A stretch of 64,000 nt of DNA from Serratia fonticola (lineage in GTDB: Bacteria > Pseudomonadota > Gammaproteobacteria > Enterobacterales > Enterobacteriaceae). The notes under the pieces are model-generated. The model searched no databases. It saw only the letters and a list, made by a program, of their open reading frames with translations, and was not told the origin of the DNA. A program made the position numbers and the translations under genes. The stretch lies in assembly GCF_001006005.1 (NCBI RefSeq), contig NZ_CP011254.1, positions 1,860,001 through 1,924,000 on the forward strand. The letters run 5' to 3'. The stretch's first letter is position 1. Each line of letters starts with the position of its first letter. Below are positions 20,666 through 29,908 of this stretch, piece by piece.

Positions 20666-21844
20666 ATGTTTAAGAAGCGCTACCGTATTACGCTGCTGTT
20701 CAACGCCAATAAAGTGTATGACCGCCAGGTAGTGGAGGGCGTTGGGGAGTATTTACAGGCGTCGCAAAGCGATTGGGATATCTTTATCGAAGAGGATTTT
20801 CGCTGCCGAATCGATAATATCAAGGACTGGCTGGGGGACGGCGTGATCGCCGATTTCGACGATCGGAATATTGAGCAGCTGTTGCGCAACGTCCAGGTGC
20901 CGCTGGTTGGCGTCGGGGGCTCTTATCATCGGGAGGCGGATTACCCGCCAGTGCATTACATCGCCACCGATAACCATGCGCTGGTGGAAGCAGCGTTTAT
21001 GCACCTGAAAGAAAAAGGGCTGAACCGCTTTGCGTTCTATGGCCTGCCGGTGGAGGGGGGTAAGCGCTGGGCGCAGGAGCGTGAACAGGCTTTCCGCCAG
21101 TTGGTGGCGGCGGAACAGTATCAAGGGGTGGTGTATCAAGGGATGGAAACCGCGCCGGAGAACTGGCAATACGCCCAGAACCGCCTGGCTGACTGGGTGC
21201 AGACCTTGCCCCAGCAGACCGGGATTATAGCCGTTACCGATGCGCGGGCGCGCCACCTGTTACAGGTGTGCGAGCACCTGGATATTCCAGTGCCGGAAAA
21301 GCTCTGTGTGATTGGCATCGATAACGAAGAGTTGACGCGTTACCTCTCACGCGTGGCGTTGTCGTCGGTGGTGCAGGGGACACGCCAGATGGGCTATCGT
21401 GCCGCCAAGCTGTTGCATCAACTGCTTGATCAGCGCGAACTGCCGCTACAGCGTATTCTGGTGCCGCCGGTGAAGGTGATTGAACGGCGGTCCACCGATT
21501 TCCGTTCACTGCGCGACCCAGCGGTGATCCAGGCCATGCACTATATCCGTTACCATGCCTGCAAGGGGATCAAGGTGGAGCAGGTACTGGATGCGGTGGG
21601 AATGTCCCGTTCCAATCTGGAAAAACGCTTCAAGGATGAAACCGGCCAGACGATCCATAACGCCATCCACCAAGAGAAGCTCGATCGCGCCCGCAATTTA
21701 CTCACCGCGACTTCGTTACCCATCAACGAAATTTCCCAGATGTGTGGCTACCCATCGTTGCAATACTTCTATTCGGTGTTCAAGAAAGGCTATGACATGA
21801 CGCCCAAAGAGTGCCGCGATCGTTTTGGGGAGGTCGGCTATTGA
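20666..21844 (+). CDS. xylR: Xylose operon transcriptional activator XylR
   Basis: XylR activates xylAB and xylFGH in the presence of D-xylose. At 392 residues it equals the E. coli protein. The N-terminal part (to about 275) has a LacI/periplasmic-binding-like sugar domain starting ITLLFNANKVYDRQVVEG; the C-terminal part is AraC-type with helix-turn-helix segments KVEQVLDAVGMSRSNLEKRF and INEISQMCGYPSLQYFYSVF. It closes the run and is followed by a GCATGC repeat. Confidence 0.96.
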   Translation: MFKKRYRITLLFNANKVYDRQVVEGVGEYLQASQSDWDIFIEEDFRCRIDNIKDWLGDGVIADFDDRNIEQLLRNVQVPLVGVGGSYHREADYPPVHYIATDNHALVEAAFMHLKEKGLNRFAFYGLPVEGGKRWAQEREQAFRQLVAAEQYQGVVYQGMETAPENWQYAQNRLADWVQTLPQQTGIIAVTDARARHLLQVCEHLDIPVPEKLCVIGIDNEELTRYLSRVALSSVVQGTRQMGYRAAKLLHQLLDQRELPLQRILVPPVKVIERRSTDFRSLRDPAVIQAMHYIRYHACKGIKVEQVLDAVGMSRSNLEKRFKDETGQTIHNAIHQEKLDRARNLLTATSLPINEISQMCGYPSLQYFYSVFKKGYDMTPKECRDRFGEVGY

Positions 21845-21863
21845 ACGTCCCGCTGGCTCAAAA

Positions 21864-21889
21864 CGTAGGGGCGCTGCATGCTGCGCCCA
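21864..21889. repeat. GCATGC-centred repeat, copy 3
   Basis: cgtaggggcgctgcatgctg followed by cgccc lies just after xylR and matches the copies at 9060 and 9150 (inverted, including the flanking ctacg). It probably belongs to the same dispersed palindrome family. Confidence 0.65.
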
Positions 21890-22010
21890 CCTGGTATTAG
21901 GGAGGGGCTGACAAGGTGTCACGCGGCACATAATATTTCTGTCATTACGGCTCCCTATAGTGGCGTTGCTTTTTACCTTTGGGCAAAACCATCACCAGGG
22001 AATTCATAAT

Positions 22011-23357
22011 ATGCATAAATTACCGTCCCGCCTGGCACTGTTGGCCAGTTGCTTGGCATTTAGCACCACGCTATGGGCGCAGGCTCAGGAAGTTCCCGCC
22101 GTGCTGGCCGGGCACGCCGTATTACCGGTGAAGTCCAGCGTCACGGCTCCCCAGGATGCGCCAACCGATCTGCAACAGAGCGGTAAATACACCAGCGGCA
22201 AACGCATCACCGAACTGGGCAGCGTAGCGGGAAAATCTGCCGATCGGCTGACCGGCATCGGGCTACCCATCAATGGCCAGCCGTTGCAGGGGCATTCCGG
22301 CATCAAACACATGCCGGATGGCACCTACTGGGTGCTGACCGATAACGGCTTTGGCAGTAAAGCCAACTCGCAGGACGCCATGCTGTATCTCAACCATTAC
22401 CGTATCGATTTCAAGGAAGGCACGGTAACGCCGCTAAAAACGCTGTTCCTGCACGATCCCGATAAAAAGGTCCCGTTCCATATCGTCAATGAAAGCACCG
22501 ACAAGCGTTACCTGACCGGCAGCGATTTCGACCCGGAAAGCTTCCAGTTTGCCGACGATGCCCTATGGATCGGCGATGAATTTGGCCCTTACCTGATTAA
22601 AGCGGATCTGAACGGCAAGGTGCTGGCGGTGTTTGATACCCAGGTTGACGGCAAGGTAGTGAAATCGCCGGATAACCCGACGCTGACGCTGCCAGGTGCG
22701 CCGGACGGCAAGCAGAACTTCCAGGTCGCGCGCTCCAAGGGCTTTGAAGGAATGGCGGTATCACCGGATGGCAGCAAGCTATATCCCCTGCTGGAGGGGG
22801 CGCTGTGGGACGGCGAACAGTTTGAGAACGTGGCGGGCAAACGCTACCTGCGGGTGCTGGAGTTTGACGTCAAACAGCAGGCATGGACTGGCCGCAGCTG
22901 GCAGTACGTTTTGGAAGATAATCAGAACGCCATCGGTGATTTCAATATGATCGACGCCAATCATGGGCTGGTGATCGAACGTGATAATGGTGAAGGCATC
23001 GCCGATAAAGCCTGTGCGGCAGGCGCGCCAACGGATAACTGCTTCAGCCAGATCGCCAAATTCAAACGGGTCTACAAAATAGCGTTTTCCGATGCCAACG
23101 TCGGCAAACCGGTAGAAAAACTGGCGTATATCGATTTGCTGAACATTCAGGATCCGCAGAAGCTGGCGCGTAAACCGCTGAATAACGGCGTGCTGACCTT
23201 CCCGTTCTTCACTATCGAGAATGTCGATGTGGTGGATGGCAGCCATATTATCGTGGGGAACGACAATAACTTCCCGTTCTCTTCCAGCCGCGAACCCAAC
23301 GTGGCAGACGATAACGAATTTATTTTGTTGGATGTTAAAGCCCTACTACAGCCGTAA
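22011..23357 (+). CDS. Secreted phytase-like esterase family protein
   Basis: A 448-residue exported protein of the family named esterase-like activity of phytase. A Sec signal peptide ends near LAFSTTLWAQAQ (residue about 25). The body has beta-propeller-like strands with acidic motifs such as GIKHMPDGTYWVLTDNGFG, LWIGDEFGPYLIKAD and GFEGMAVSPDGSKLYPLLEG, and a late NVDVVDGSHIIVGNDNNFPF. Substrate is not established for most members. The ATG at 22011 is chosen over upstream in-frame starts because it begins the signal peptide and has aggga ahead. It is followed by a strong terminator. Confidence 0.82.
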   Translation: MHKLPSRLALLASCLAFSTTLWAQAQEVPAVLAGHAVLPVKSSVTAPQDAPTDLQQSGKYTSGKRITELGSVAGKSADRLTGIGLPINGQPLQGHSGIKHMPDGTYWVLTDNGFGSKANSQDAMLYLNHYRIDFKEGTVTPLKTLFLHDPDKKVPFHIVNESTDKRYLTGSDFDPESFQFADDALWIGDEFGPYLIKADLNGKVLAVFDTQVDGKVVKSPDNPTLTLPGAPDGKQNFQVARSKGFEGMAVSPDGSKLYPLLEGALWDGEQFENVAGKRYLRVLEFDVKQQAWTGRSWQYVLEDNQNAIGDFNMIDANHGLVIERDNGEGIADKACAAGAPTDNCFSQIAKFKRVYKIAFSDANVGKPVEKLAYIDLLNIQDPQKLARKPLNNGVLTFPFFTIENVDVVDGSHIIVGNDNNFPFSSSREPNVADDNEFILLDVKALLQP

Positions 23358-23373
23358 AATTCTCCTTTATCGC

Positions 23374-23408
23374 CAAGCCTTCTCCTAATTGGGTGGGGGC
23401 TTTTTTAT
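23374..23408 (+). terminator. Rho-independent terminator after the phytase-like gene
   Basis: aagccttctcc and gggtgggggctt form a stem around a short loop, followed by a run of six T. A very similar terminator occurs at 28247-28276, which helps to show the duplication described in the findings. Confidence 0.85.
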
Positions 23409-23617
23409 TCCGATGATGAAGAAATACGTTAAGCGACCCCGCTTTTTGAGGAGCATAGTAGATATAGGACACGGTCATTTTCAGGTAAGCATATTAATAA
23501 AACGTTACTTTCAATCTTGCCGCTTCAGGTTGGCTTTCTGGTAGTCTGCTCTGGGCGTTTTACACTATGTCGCCATTTGCATTGCGAATAATGGCACCAA
23601 GGATTGAAGGTGGGAAA

Positions 23618-24307
23618 ATGTCTCGTGTCAGTACCGAAAGTATTATTGCGAAATTGAATTCGTTAGCTATTGCTATTCCTTTGGAGATTTTGATTGCGTG
23701 GGAGTCTAGTGATGAGGCCTGGTGTTTAAAGGACGTGCATAAAAAGCCTGTGTATGCCAATGCCAGATATGGCCTATTGCTAAAACCGGAAGGAAATGGG
23801 AGACCTTCTGCACTAGCCCCTTTTAAGCCCTTTATCTCCATCCATGACCAACGCGTTATTGATGAGATGAGGAAGATTGAGGCAGTAGGGATCCTCCCTA
23901 TCGACAGCAAACGCATATTCAGCGTGTTTTATTGTGAACGCATGCCCTACTACGACAAACAGGCTCACTGCTCCGGTATTATCAGCCATATCAAACCCCT
24001 GCACTCCATCACGCCGCGTTTTTTTATCTCAGGTGATGGCATCGGTAAGTTAACCGTTGCTTGTCCCTCCGAGATTTTATCCGCTAAGGAGTGGGTCGTG
24101 GCTTTTCTGTTGTTACAAGGCATGGCGGAGAAAGAGATTGCCAATATTCTCAACAGAACGTTGAGAACGGTAAAGTTCCATAAAAGTAACATTCTGGCGA
24201 AAGTCCATTGTGAAACCACCAGAGAATTTATATTTTTTGCCAGAAAGAAGCAGTGGCAATTCTATATTCCACCATTATTTTCTAAACCCTGTTATATCAT
24301 CCGCTAA
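23618..24307 (+). CDS. LuxR-family transcriptional regulator
   Basis: A 229-residue DNA-binding protein. The C-terminal 65 residues form a LuxR-type helix-turn-helix (LSAKEWVVAFLLLQGMAEKE and NRTLRTVKFHKSNILAKV). The N-terminal part is not recognised as an autoinducer-binding or receiver domain; a PAS-like sensor is possible (WCLKDVHKKPVYANARYGLL). The ATG at 23618 is preferred because aaggtggg lies at proper spacing; an in-frame ATG at 23567 lacks this. It sits directly upstream of the decarboxylase on the same strand and probably controls it. Confidence 0.75.
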   Translation: MSRVSTESIIAKLNSLAIAIPLEILIAWESSDEAWCLKDVHKKPVYANARYGLLLKPEGNGRPSALAPFKPFISIHDQRVIDEMRKIEAVGILPIDSKRIFSVFYCERMPYYDKQAHCSGIISHIKPLHSITPRFFISGDGIGKLTVACPSEILSAKEWVVAFLLLQGMAEKEIANILNRTLRTVKFHKSNILAKVHCETTREFIFFARKKQWQFYIPPLFSKPCYIIR

Positions 24308-24428
24308 TCATCTTGCTAAAACTGTACCTTTGGTACAGTTTATTGTTTGCACTTCAAGAGTATGCTCGCTTTCATCATCTGGCATCCCAGTTGATATCTC
24401 AATGACATGGATGAGAAGAGGTCATACA

Positions 24429-26747
24429 ATGAGTTATGCAAGCAATCTTGATTTTCCCATATTAATTGTTTCTGTACGCGATAATAAAATACAGGTCGAT
24501 GATAGCTATCATGCGATTAAGGAGGTGCTGGCATTAAATAACTACCATTTTATCCACGCTGAAACCAATGAAACGGCTCTGGCGATGGCCAGAAAAGAAG
24601 CGGGTATCGGTTGTATCATTATTAATGAGTGTGATGGGGCTAACCTGGGTGAGGGGTCTCCCATTATCAAGGAGATTATTCGTGTGATCCGCGCTAAAAA
24701 CAGCCGGGTGCCCATCTTCTTTTCGTCAAGTGTGCCTTTGTTAGGGCGTTTATCGACGGAGGTGATTCAAGAGATCCATGAGTACATCAATATCAGCGAA
24801 GATACACCCAAGTTTATTGCTGGCCGCATTCATCTGGCTATACGCCAGTATATTGAGAACCTGCTGCCGCCTTACTTCGCCGCGCTAAAAAGTTACGCGT
24901 TAGACAGCCCTTACTATTGGGATTGCCCGGGGCATCAAGGAGGGGTTGCCTATCTTAAGCACCCGGTAGGCCGTGAGTTTATCAATTACTTTGGTGAAAA
25001 CCTGATGCGGGCAGACATCGGCATCTCTACGCCAGAAATGGGGGACTGGCTTGAACATAAGGGAGCGCCGGGCGAATCGGAAACGCGAGCTGCCAAACTG
25101 TTTGGCGCGGACAAAACCTTCTATGTGACAGGGGGCTCATCCCAGTCTAACCAGATAGTGGGTCACTCAATTGATTTAAAAGATAAAATCATCCTGGTTG
25201 ACCGCAATTGCCACAAGTCCGTCAACCATGAGCTGACCATCACCCAGGCTAAACCCGTCTATTTCCAGCCTGCGCGTAATGGGCTCGGCATTATTGGCTT
25301 GATCTCTCCCGATCAGTTTGAGGCCAGCGCGATCCAGCAAAAAATCGATGACAGCGTGCTGGCTTATCAGGCAGAAGACCGCTGCCCCGCTTATGCCATC
25401 ATCACTAACTGCACTTACGACGGTCTGATTTATGACGTCACCGCCGTCACCCAAAAGCTGGCCAAGTCGGTACCCCGGATCAAATTTGATGAAGCCTGGT
25501 ATGCCTATGCGAAATTCCACCCCCTGTATCAGGGGCGGTTCGCCATGGATGTCCCCGAGGATAAAGACAATGGCCCAACGCTGTATGCCGTGCAATCGAC
25601 ACACAAGATGCTGGCGGCCTTTTCTTCAGCCTCGATGATACATATCCGTAATTCCAAACGTGCCCCGGTGGATTACGACATTTTCAATCAGGCTTTTATG
25701 ATGCACGGCACCACGTCACCGTTCTATCCGATCATTGCCTCGATGGATGTGGCGACCGCCATGATGGAGGGGCAAGCCGGTAAGACATTGGTCGATGAAG
25801 CTATTCACGACGCTATCAGCTTCCGCAAGACGCTGGTGACCGTCGCAGACAAGCTCAAAGCGGAAAAAAGTGACAAGGGCTGGTTCTTCGATGTCTGGCA
25901 GCCGAGCACGTTGCTGCAGGAGGGCAAAAAGGTTCCCTTCACCCAGGTTGCCGACGAGGTGCTAGCCAACGATCCCACCTGCTGGCAGCTACGAGCGGGA
26001 GAGGCATGGCACGGCTTCGGCGACTTGCCGGAGGGTTATGCGATGTTGGATCCCATCAAGGTCACCATTACCTGCCCTGGGCTGAACGCGCAAGGAAAGA
26101 TGAATGTTTTCGGTATCCCCGCGCCGGTAGTGGCAAAATTCCTGGATACCCAGCGTATTATCCCGGCCCGCAACGGTGACTACACCATTCTGGTGTTATT
26201 TGCATTGGGTTCTACCCAGGGCAAATGGAATACCCTGATCGACATGCTGATGATATTTAAACATCACTATGACGAGAATACCCCGCTGACCTCGGTGCTT
26301 CCGCAGGTTGCGGCCAGCTCCCCAGCCTATCGCAGCATGGGCATCGGCGATTTATGCCGGTCGATCCATCAGGCCAATATCGAACTGAAAATTGCCGAGC
26401 TATTGGAGCTGGCCTGTTCTGCAGAGGCCATCCCCGTTCTTACCCCCTCCCAGGCCTACCAATGCCTGATCTCCGACCAAACTGAGCAGGTCAAGGCTGC
26501 CGACATAAGCAACCGCACGCTGGGCGTGATGATAACCCCTTATCCACCCGGCATTCCGCTCATCATGCCGGGTGAAAAGGTGACATCAGAATCACGGGCC
26601 ATCGTCGATTACCTGGTGGCCTTGCAGACCTTCGGCCAGCGCTTCCCCGGCTTTGAACATGAACTGCAGGGTGTGGAAGTGGATGAGAACGGCACTTATT
26701 GGGTGCGGTGCATAAAAGAAACGCCTGCCAGCGCTTCCATACGTTAA
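24429..26747 (+). CDS. Orn/Lys/Arg decarboxylase, class I (AdiA/CadA/SpeF-like)
   Basis: A PLP decarboxylase that removes CO2 from a basic amino acid, typically for acid resistance or polyamine supply. It is 772 residues, slightly longer than AdiA (755). An N-terminal wing domain (about 1-130) precedes the aspartate-aminotransferase-fold core with WDCPGHQGG, YVTGGSSQSNQ, RIKFDEAWYAYAKFHPLY and the PLP-lysine motif STHKMLAAFSSASMIH. The C-terminal domain includes PYPPGIPLIMPGEK and FPGFEHELQGVE. Local motifs resemble AdiA most, but the substrate (Arg, Lys or Orn) is not certain. The start ATG follows agaagagg. An antiporter follows. Confidence 0.87.
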   Translation: MSYASNLDFPILIVSVRDNKIQVDDSYHAIKEVLALNNYHFIHAETNETALAMARKEAGIGCIIINECDGANLGEGSPIIKEIIRVIRAKNSRVPIFFSSSVPLLGRLSTEVIQEIHEYINISEDTPKFIAGRIHLAIRQYIENLLPPYFAALKSYALDSPYYWDCPGHQGGVAYLKHPVGREFINYFGENLMRADIGISTPEMGDWLEHKGAPGESETRAAKLFGADKTFYVTGGSSQSNQIVGHSIDLKDKIILVDRNCHKSVNHELTITQAKPVYFQPARNGLGIIGLISPDQFEASAIQQKIDDSVLAYQAEDRCPAYAIITNCTYDGLIYDVTAVTQKLAKSVPRIKFDEAWYAYAKFHPLYQGRFAMDVPEDKDNGPTLYAVQSTHKMLAAFSSASMIHIRNSKRAPVDYDIFNQAFMMHGTTSPFYPIIASMDVATAMMEGQAGKTLVDEAIHDAISFRKTLVTVADKLKAEKSDKGWFFDVWQPSTLLQEGKKVPFTQVADEVLANDPTCWQLRAGEAWHGFGDLPEGYAMLDPIKVTITCPGLNAQGKMNVFGIPAPVVAKFLDTQRIIPARNGDYTILVLFALGSTQGKWNTLIDMLMIFKHHYDENTPLTSVLPQVAASSPAYRSMGIGDLCRSIHQANIELKIAELLELACSAEAIPVLTPSQAYQCLISDQTEQVKAADISNRTLGVMITPYPPGIPLIMPGEKVTSESRAIVDYLVALQTFGQRFPGFEHELQGVEVDENGTYWVRCIKETPASASIR

Positions 26748-26827
26748 TCGGCCTGCGCTTTATCCCCATGGGTGCGATCCGCACCCTCTTCAAGATGTGT
26801 ATCAACGCAATAATGATGGGAAATATC

Positions 26828-28180
26828 ATGGCTTCTGTTAATACTGCCTCCGTGAAAAAAATGGGGTTGGTCGCCCTGACGTTGGTGACCGCCTCTAACA
26901 TGATGGGATCCGGGGTCTTTATGCTGCCAACCAATCTGGCGGGCATCGGGTCTATCTCTTTATTTGGCTGGGTGATTACCATTGTCGGCGTGATTGCCCT
27001 GGCGCTGGTGTTTGCCAAGAACAGCATGGTGACACCGCGCGATGGTGGCATTATTGCCTATGCCAGCGACGCGTTCGGGCCATTTATTGGCTTTCAGACC
27101 ACCATCTGTTACTGGATCAGCGCCTGGGTGGGTAACGTGGCGCTGCTGGTGGCGGGTGTGGGTTACCTGAGTTATTTCTTCCCCATTCTCAAAGATCCGC
27201 TTGTCAGCTCGATCACTGCCATTGTTATCCTCTGGGGGTTTATCGCTCTGGCTTCTTTGGGGGCAAGGGTGGCCGGGCGCTCCCAATCATTCACCGCCTG
27301 CTGCATGCTGGTGGTGGTATTGGGCATCGGTTTTATTGGCTGGTTCTGGTTCAAACCCGCGTTGTTCACCGAAGTTTATAATGGCACCAAGGGTAGCGAT
27401 GCTTCGGCAATCCTCTCCGCCGCGTCTTTGGCTTTGTGGGGCTTTCTGGGTGTGGAATCCGCAGTGGTGTCCAGCGGACAGGTGGAAAACCCCGAATCCA
27501 CCGTGCCCAAGGCGACGGTATTGGGGTTGCTGATTGCCGCCGTGTGCTATGTCACCAGCTGTTCGGTGATTATGGGGTTAGTACCGCATAGTGAATTGGT
27601 GAATTCCGCCGCCCCCTTTGCCGATGCCGCCCGTTATATGTTTGGTGAATTTGCTGGGGAAGTGGTTTCCGCACTGAGCATTATCGCCTGTTTTGGCTCG
27701 ATCTCTGGCTGGCTGATCTTGCAGTCTGAAGCCCCAAAAGCTGGCGCGAAGCAGGGGCTATTCCCGAAATTCTTTGCCGTGGTGAACAAAAACGATGTAC
27801 CGATGAAGGGGCTGATTTTCACTGGCGTGCTGATGACTGCGGTATTACTGTTCACGGCTTCGCCTAATCTGGCAAAACAGTTTCAGGTGATTGTGCTGAT
27901 GTCGGTGTTCGCCTCTTTACTGCCCTATATCTATGCGCTGGTCGCGCTACCGATCATCATGGTGGCCAAATCCTTGAATAAGGGCGGGGGCTTCATTTTC
28001 TACTGCACATTGGCGGTGATTGGCATTCTCTACAGTCTGTTTGCCCTGTTCGGATCGGGAGGCAATGCCATGTTCTGGGGGGTATTGATGATGATGCTCA
28101 CCATCCCGCTATATGCACTGGTTGCCGCAAAACGCAGCAAAAACGGGATCAAAACGTTGTACCTGGATAGCGAGGAGTAG
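26828..28180 (+). CDS. Basic amino acid/amine antiporter (APC family, AdiC/CadB-like)
   Basis: A 450-residue inner-membrane exchanger with about 12 helices that would import the amino acid and export the decarboxylated amine, completing the acid-resistance cycle with the enzyme upstream. The APC substrate-backbone motif is present (TASNMMGSGVFMLPTNLA), as are WVGNVALLVAGVGYLSYFF and LWGFLGVESAVVSSG. These segments resemble AdiC and CadB about equally. The start is set at the first residue of family similarity. A terminator follows, and the 3' end recurs as a decayed copy at 29909-30112. Confidence 0.87.
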   Translation: MASVNTASVKKMGLVALTLVTASNMMGSGVFMLPTNLAGIGSISLFGWVITIVGVIALALVFAKNSMVTPRDGGIIAYASDAFGPFIGFQTTICYWISAWVGNVALLVAGVGYLSYFFPILKDPLVSSITAIVILWGFIALASLGARVAGRSQSFTACCMLVVVLGIGFIGWFWFKPALFTEVYNGTKGSDASAILSAASLALWGFLGVESAVVSSGQVENPESTVPKATVLGLLIAAVCYVTSCSVIMGLVPHSELVNSAAPFADAARYMFGEFAGEVVSALSIIACFGSISGWLILQSEAPKAGAKQGLFPKFFAVVNKNDVPMKGLIFTGVLMTAVLLFTASPNLAKQFQVIVLMSVFASLLPYIYALVALPIIMVAKSLNKGGGFIFYCTLAVIGILYSLFALFGSGGNAMFWGVLMMMLTIPLYALVAAKRSKNGIKTLYLDSEE

Positions 28181-28246
28181 CCGTAATAACAGAAAGCGCG
28201 GTAACAATGAAGGCATTACTGCAACAGTGAATGGCTCTTTTATCTC

Positions 28247-28276
28247 AAAGCCTTCTCCTTGGTGGGGAGGCTTTTT
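28247..28276 (+). terminator. Rho-independent terminator after the antiporter
   Basis: aaagccttctcc and ggggaggcttt form a stem with a short loop and a T-run. It matches the terminator at 23374 in both arms and marks the left edge of the decayed second copy of the decarboxylase unit. Confidence 0.8.
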
Positions 28277-28500
28277 ATGACGGTGACAAATAAAATACAG
28301 CGAATCACCCCTTTTCGGGAGATATAAGACCCTGCCAGTATTAGTTTTTCATTTTAATTAAACGCGTTACGTTCAATTTTGTGTAATATCTGGCGGTGAG
28401 ACTACACGGCAATTCTTCATACCACCGTTATTTGTCAAACCTTGCTATATCATCAGGTAATAGTCCCACCATAAAATAGTCCCTTTGCGACTATTCAGAC
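28277..28500 (+). pseudogene. Remnant of a duplicated upstream region and LuxR 3' end
   Basis: Several stretches here echo the region around the LuxR-type gene: the upstream part (ttttcattttaattaaacgc with gttacgttcaa) resembles 23485-23515, and cggcaattcttcataccacc with caaaccttgctatatcatca resembles 24254-24303, the last codons of that gene and what follows. The coding part between is missing. With 29909-30112 this indicates a tandem copy that has largely been deleted. The whole 28181-28546 gap is accounted for by this remnant and the terminator. Confidence 0.6.
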
Positions 28501-28546
28501 TACTGGCAAGGTCCGACAGTAAGGCTAGAACATTGTTCTAATAAGA

Positions 28547-29500
28547 TTAGTGGCGGATCTGTGCCAGCTCGTCTTCAGTCAGACCGGTCATTTTCATGAC
28601 AGTGTTGCGATCGAGACCGTTCTGCAGCATGGTACGGGCAATTTTCAGCGTAGCATCGCGCTCGCCTTCTGAATGCCCTTCCTGCCGACCAAGCTGAATA
28701 CCCTTCTCGATACCCTTCTCAATGCCCTTCTGTTCAAGCTGTTGTGCGATGGTCATCAGTGTGTCCCCATGTTGCGGCACTCGCTGTGCCAGTTGGCGTA
28801 CAAAGGCTTCGGCGTCTGACGTTTCGCCCGCCTGTACAATATAGTGTACCAGCGATACTACCTGGGATGAAGAGAGATATCCGGCCAGTAGGATGGGAGC
28901 GAGCCTATCCACCAGTTCTGCCAGATCCCGATGATGAATGTGCTTCTGCAGTAGTGTCAGAGCCGCCATGCTGCGATGGCCTGCGATTTCGTCATCAGGG
29001 ATGACGGTGACATCGACAAGCGGAAAAGCAGCGCTGTAAAGTTTACCGGCCAGCTCTGGGTTAGCAAACTCATCCAGCCACCGGGTGGAATAGGGATATG
29101 GGCTGCGCTTACCGGTATAGAATAGCATCGGTATTACCAGAGGCAGCTTTTTGTGGCCCGCCTCAAGATGGCGCTGCATGGCCGCTACTGCGTACCTGAT
29201 GAGCCTGAAAGCCATGTGCTGATCCGGGGTGGACTGGTGTTCGATGAGCACGTGGACATAACCGTCATCCCCAGCAGTGGTTTTCAGGCTGTAGAGCACG
29301 TCGCTGAAGTACTGGCGGAGGTTATCTTCCACAAAGGAGCCTGATTCCAGTTTCAGGGTGTTAAGGTCGCAGATGGCACGCAGCTCTGCCGGGAGGTGTA
29401 GTTCCATGAAATCACGGGCAACCTCTGGCTGGGTCAGGAACTGTCTGCATGTGGCATCGTGGGGCGTTGGCGTGTTGTTTTTCTTTTTCATCATAATCAT
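28547..29500 (-). CDS. Rpn family recombination-promoting nuclease
   Basis: A 317-residue member of the Rpn/YhgA family (PD-(D/E)xK nuclease fold, formerly called putative transposase), which promotes RecA-independent gene transfer in E. coli. The family start NTPTPHDATCRQFLTQPEV, the core VHVLIEHQSTPDQHMAFRL with candidate catalytic Glu and Gln, and PLVIPMLFYTGKRSPYPYS are clear. The C-terminus carries the usual short repeat GIEKGIEKGIQLGRQEG. Three in-frame ATGs cluster at the start. It is inserted between the antiporter and the decayed remains of its duplicate, beside a truncated ClbS-like fragment. Confidence 0.88.
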   Translation of the reverse strand: MIMMKKKNNTPTPHDATCRQFLTQPEVARDFMELHLPAELRAICDLNTLKLESGSFVEDNLRQYFSDVLYSLKTTAGDDGYVHVLIEHQSTPDQHMAFRLIRYAVAAMQRHLEAGHKKLPLVIPMLFYTGKRSPYPYSTRWLDEFANPELAGKLYSAAFPLVDVTVIPDDEIAGHRSMAALTLLQKHIHHRDLAELVDRLAPILLAGYLSSSQVVSLVHYIVQAGETSDAEAFVRQLAQRVPQHGDTLMTIAQQLEQKGIEKGIEKGIQLGRQEGHSEGERDATLKIARTMLQNGLDRNTVMKMTGLTEDELAQIRH

Positions 29501-29501
29501 T

Positions 29502-29666
29502 TCACTCCGATACTGATTTTAAGCTGACGTTATTATTTTTCGCATATCCCTCCATTGATTTATCTGAGGCAAACTCCGGCGAACCTGTATTCAGGACATT
29601 TATTAATTCACCGATGTTTTTATTAAGATATGAAATTAATTCAGATTTTGTTTGTGGCATACCCAT
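29502..29666 (-). pseudogene. Truncated ClbS/DfsB-like N-terminal fragment
   Basis: A 54-residue reading frame starting MGMPQTKSELISYLNKNI with gagaggg ahead of the ATG. Its pattern, including SPEFASDKSMEGYAKNNNVS, matches the first third of ClbS/DfsB four-helix proteins (colibactin self-protection type), but the frame stops where the family continues into its YLIGW segment. The stop lies two bases before the rpn start. It is either a remnant cut by arrival of the rpn gene or a small protein; remnant is more likely. Confidence 0.5.
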
Positions 29667-29908
29667 AAAGAATTCCCTCTCTTTTTTAGCATAGATCCCG
29701 TGAAGGCATTACATGATGTAATTATGCACCACCGACCACTACAGGTGAATAAGTATTAGAGACGTCACGTTTTCTTCAACCGACTTCGACCCTACGGTCG
29801 AATATATTTGCCCCGAAAAATTCAGAAAAACACCCGCATCGTCATCAACCTGAATAATTTTCGCCAAAGGTGAAGCTCATTCCCGCATTTCTTTTTCGTG
29901 GTTAAAAA

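Noticed and set aside
23567..24307. LuxR-type gene considered as a quorum-sensing receptor
   Set aside because: The N-terminal part lacks the conserved aromatic and acidic residues of acyl-homoserine-lactone-binding domains, and no luxI-type gene is near.
28692..28740. Short tandem repeat in the rpn gene considered as a microsatellite mutation site
   Set aside because: GIEKG repeats are a usual feature of Rpn C-termini and the frame is intact.
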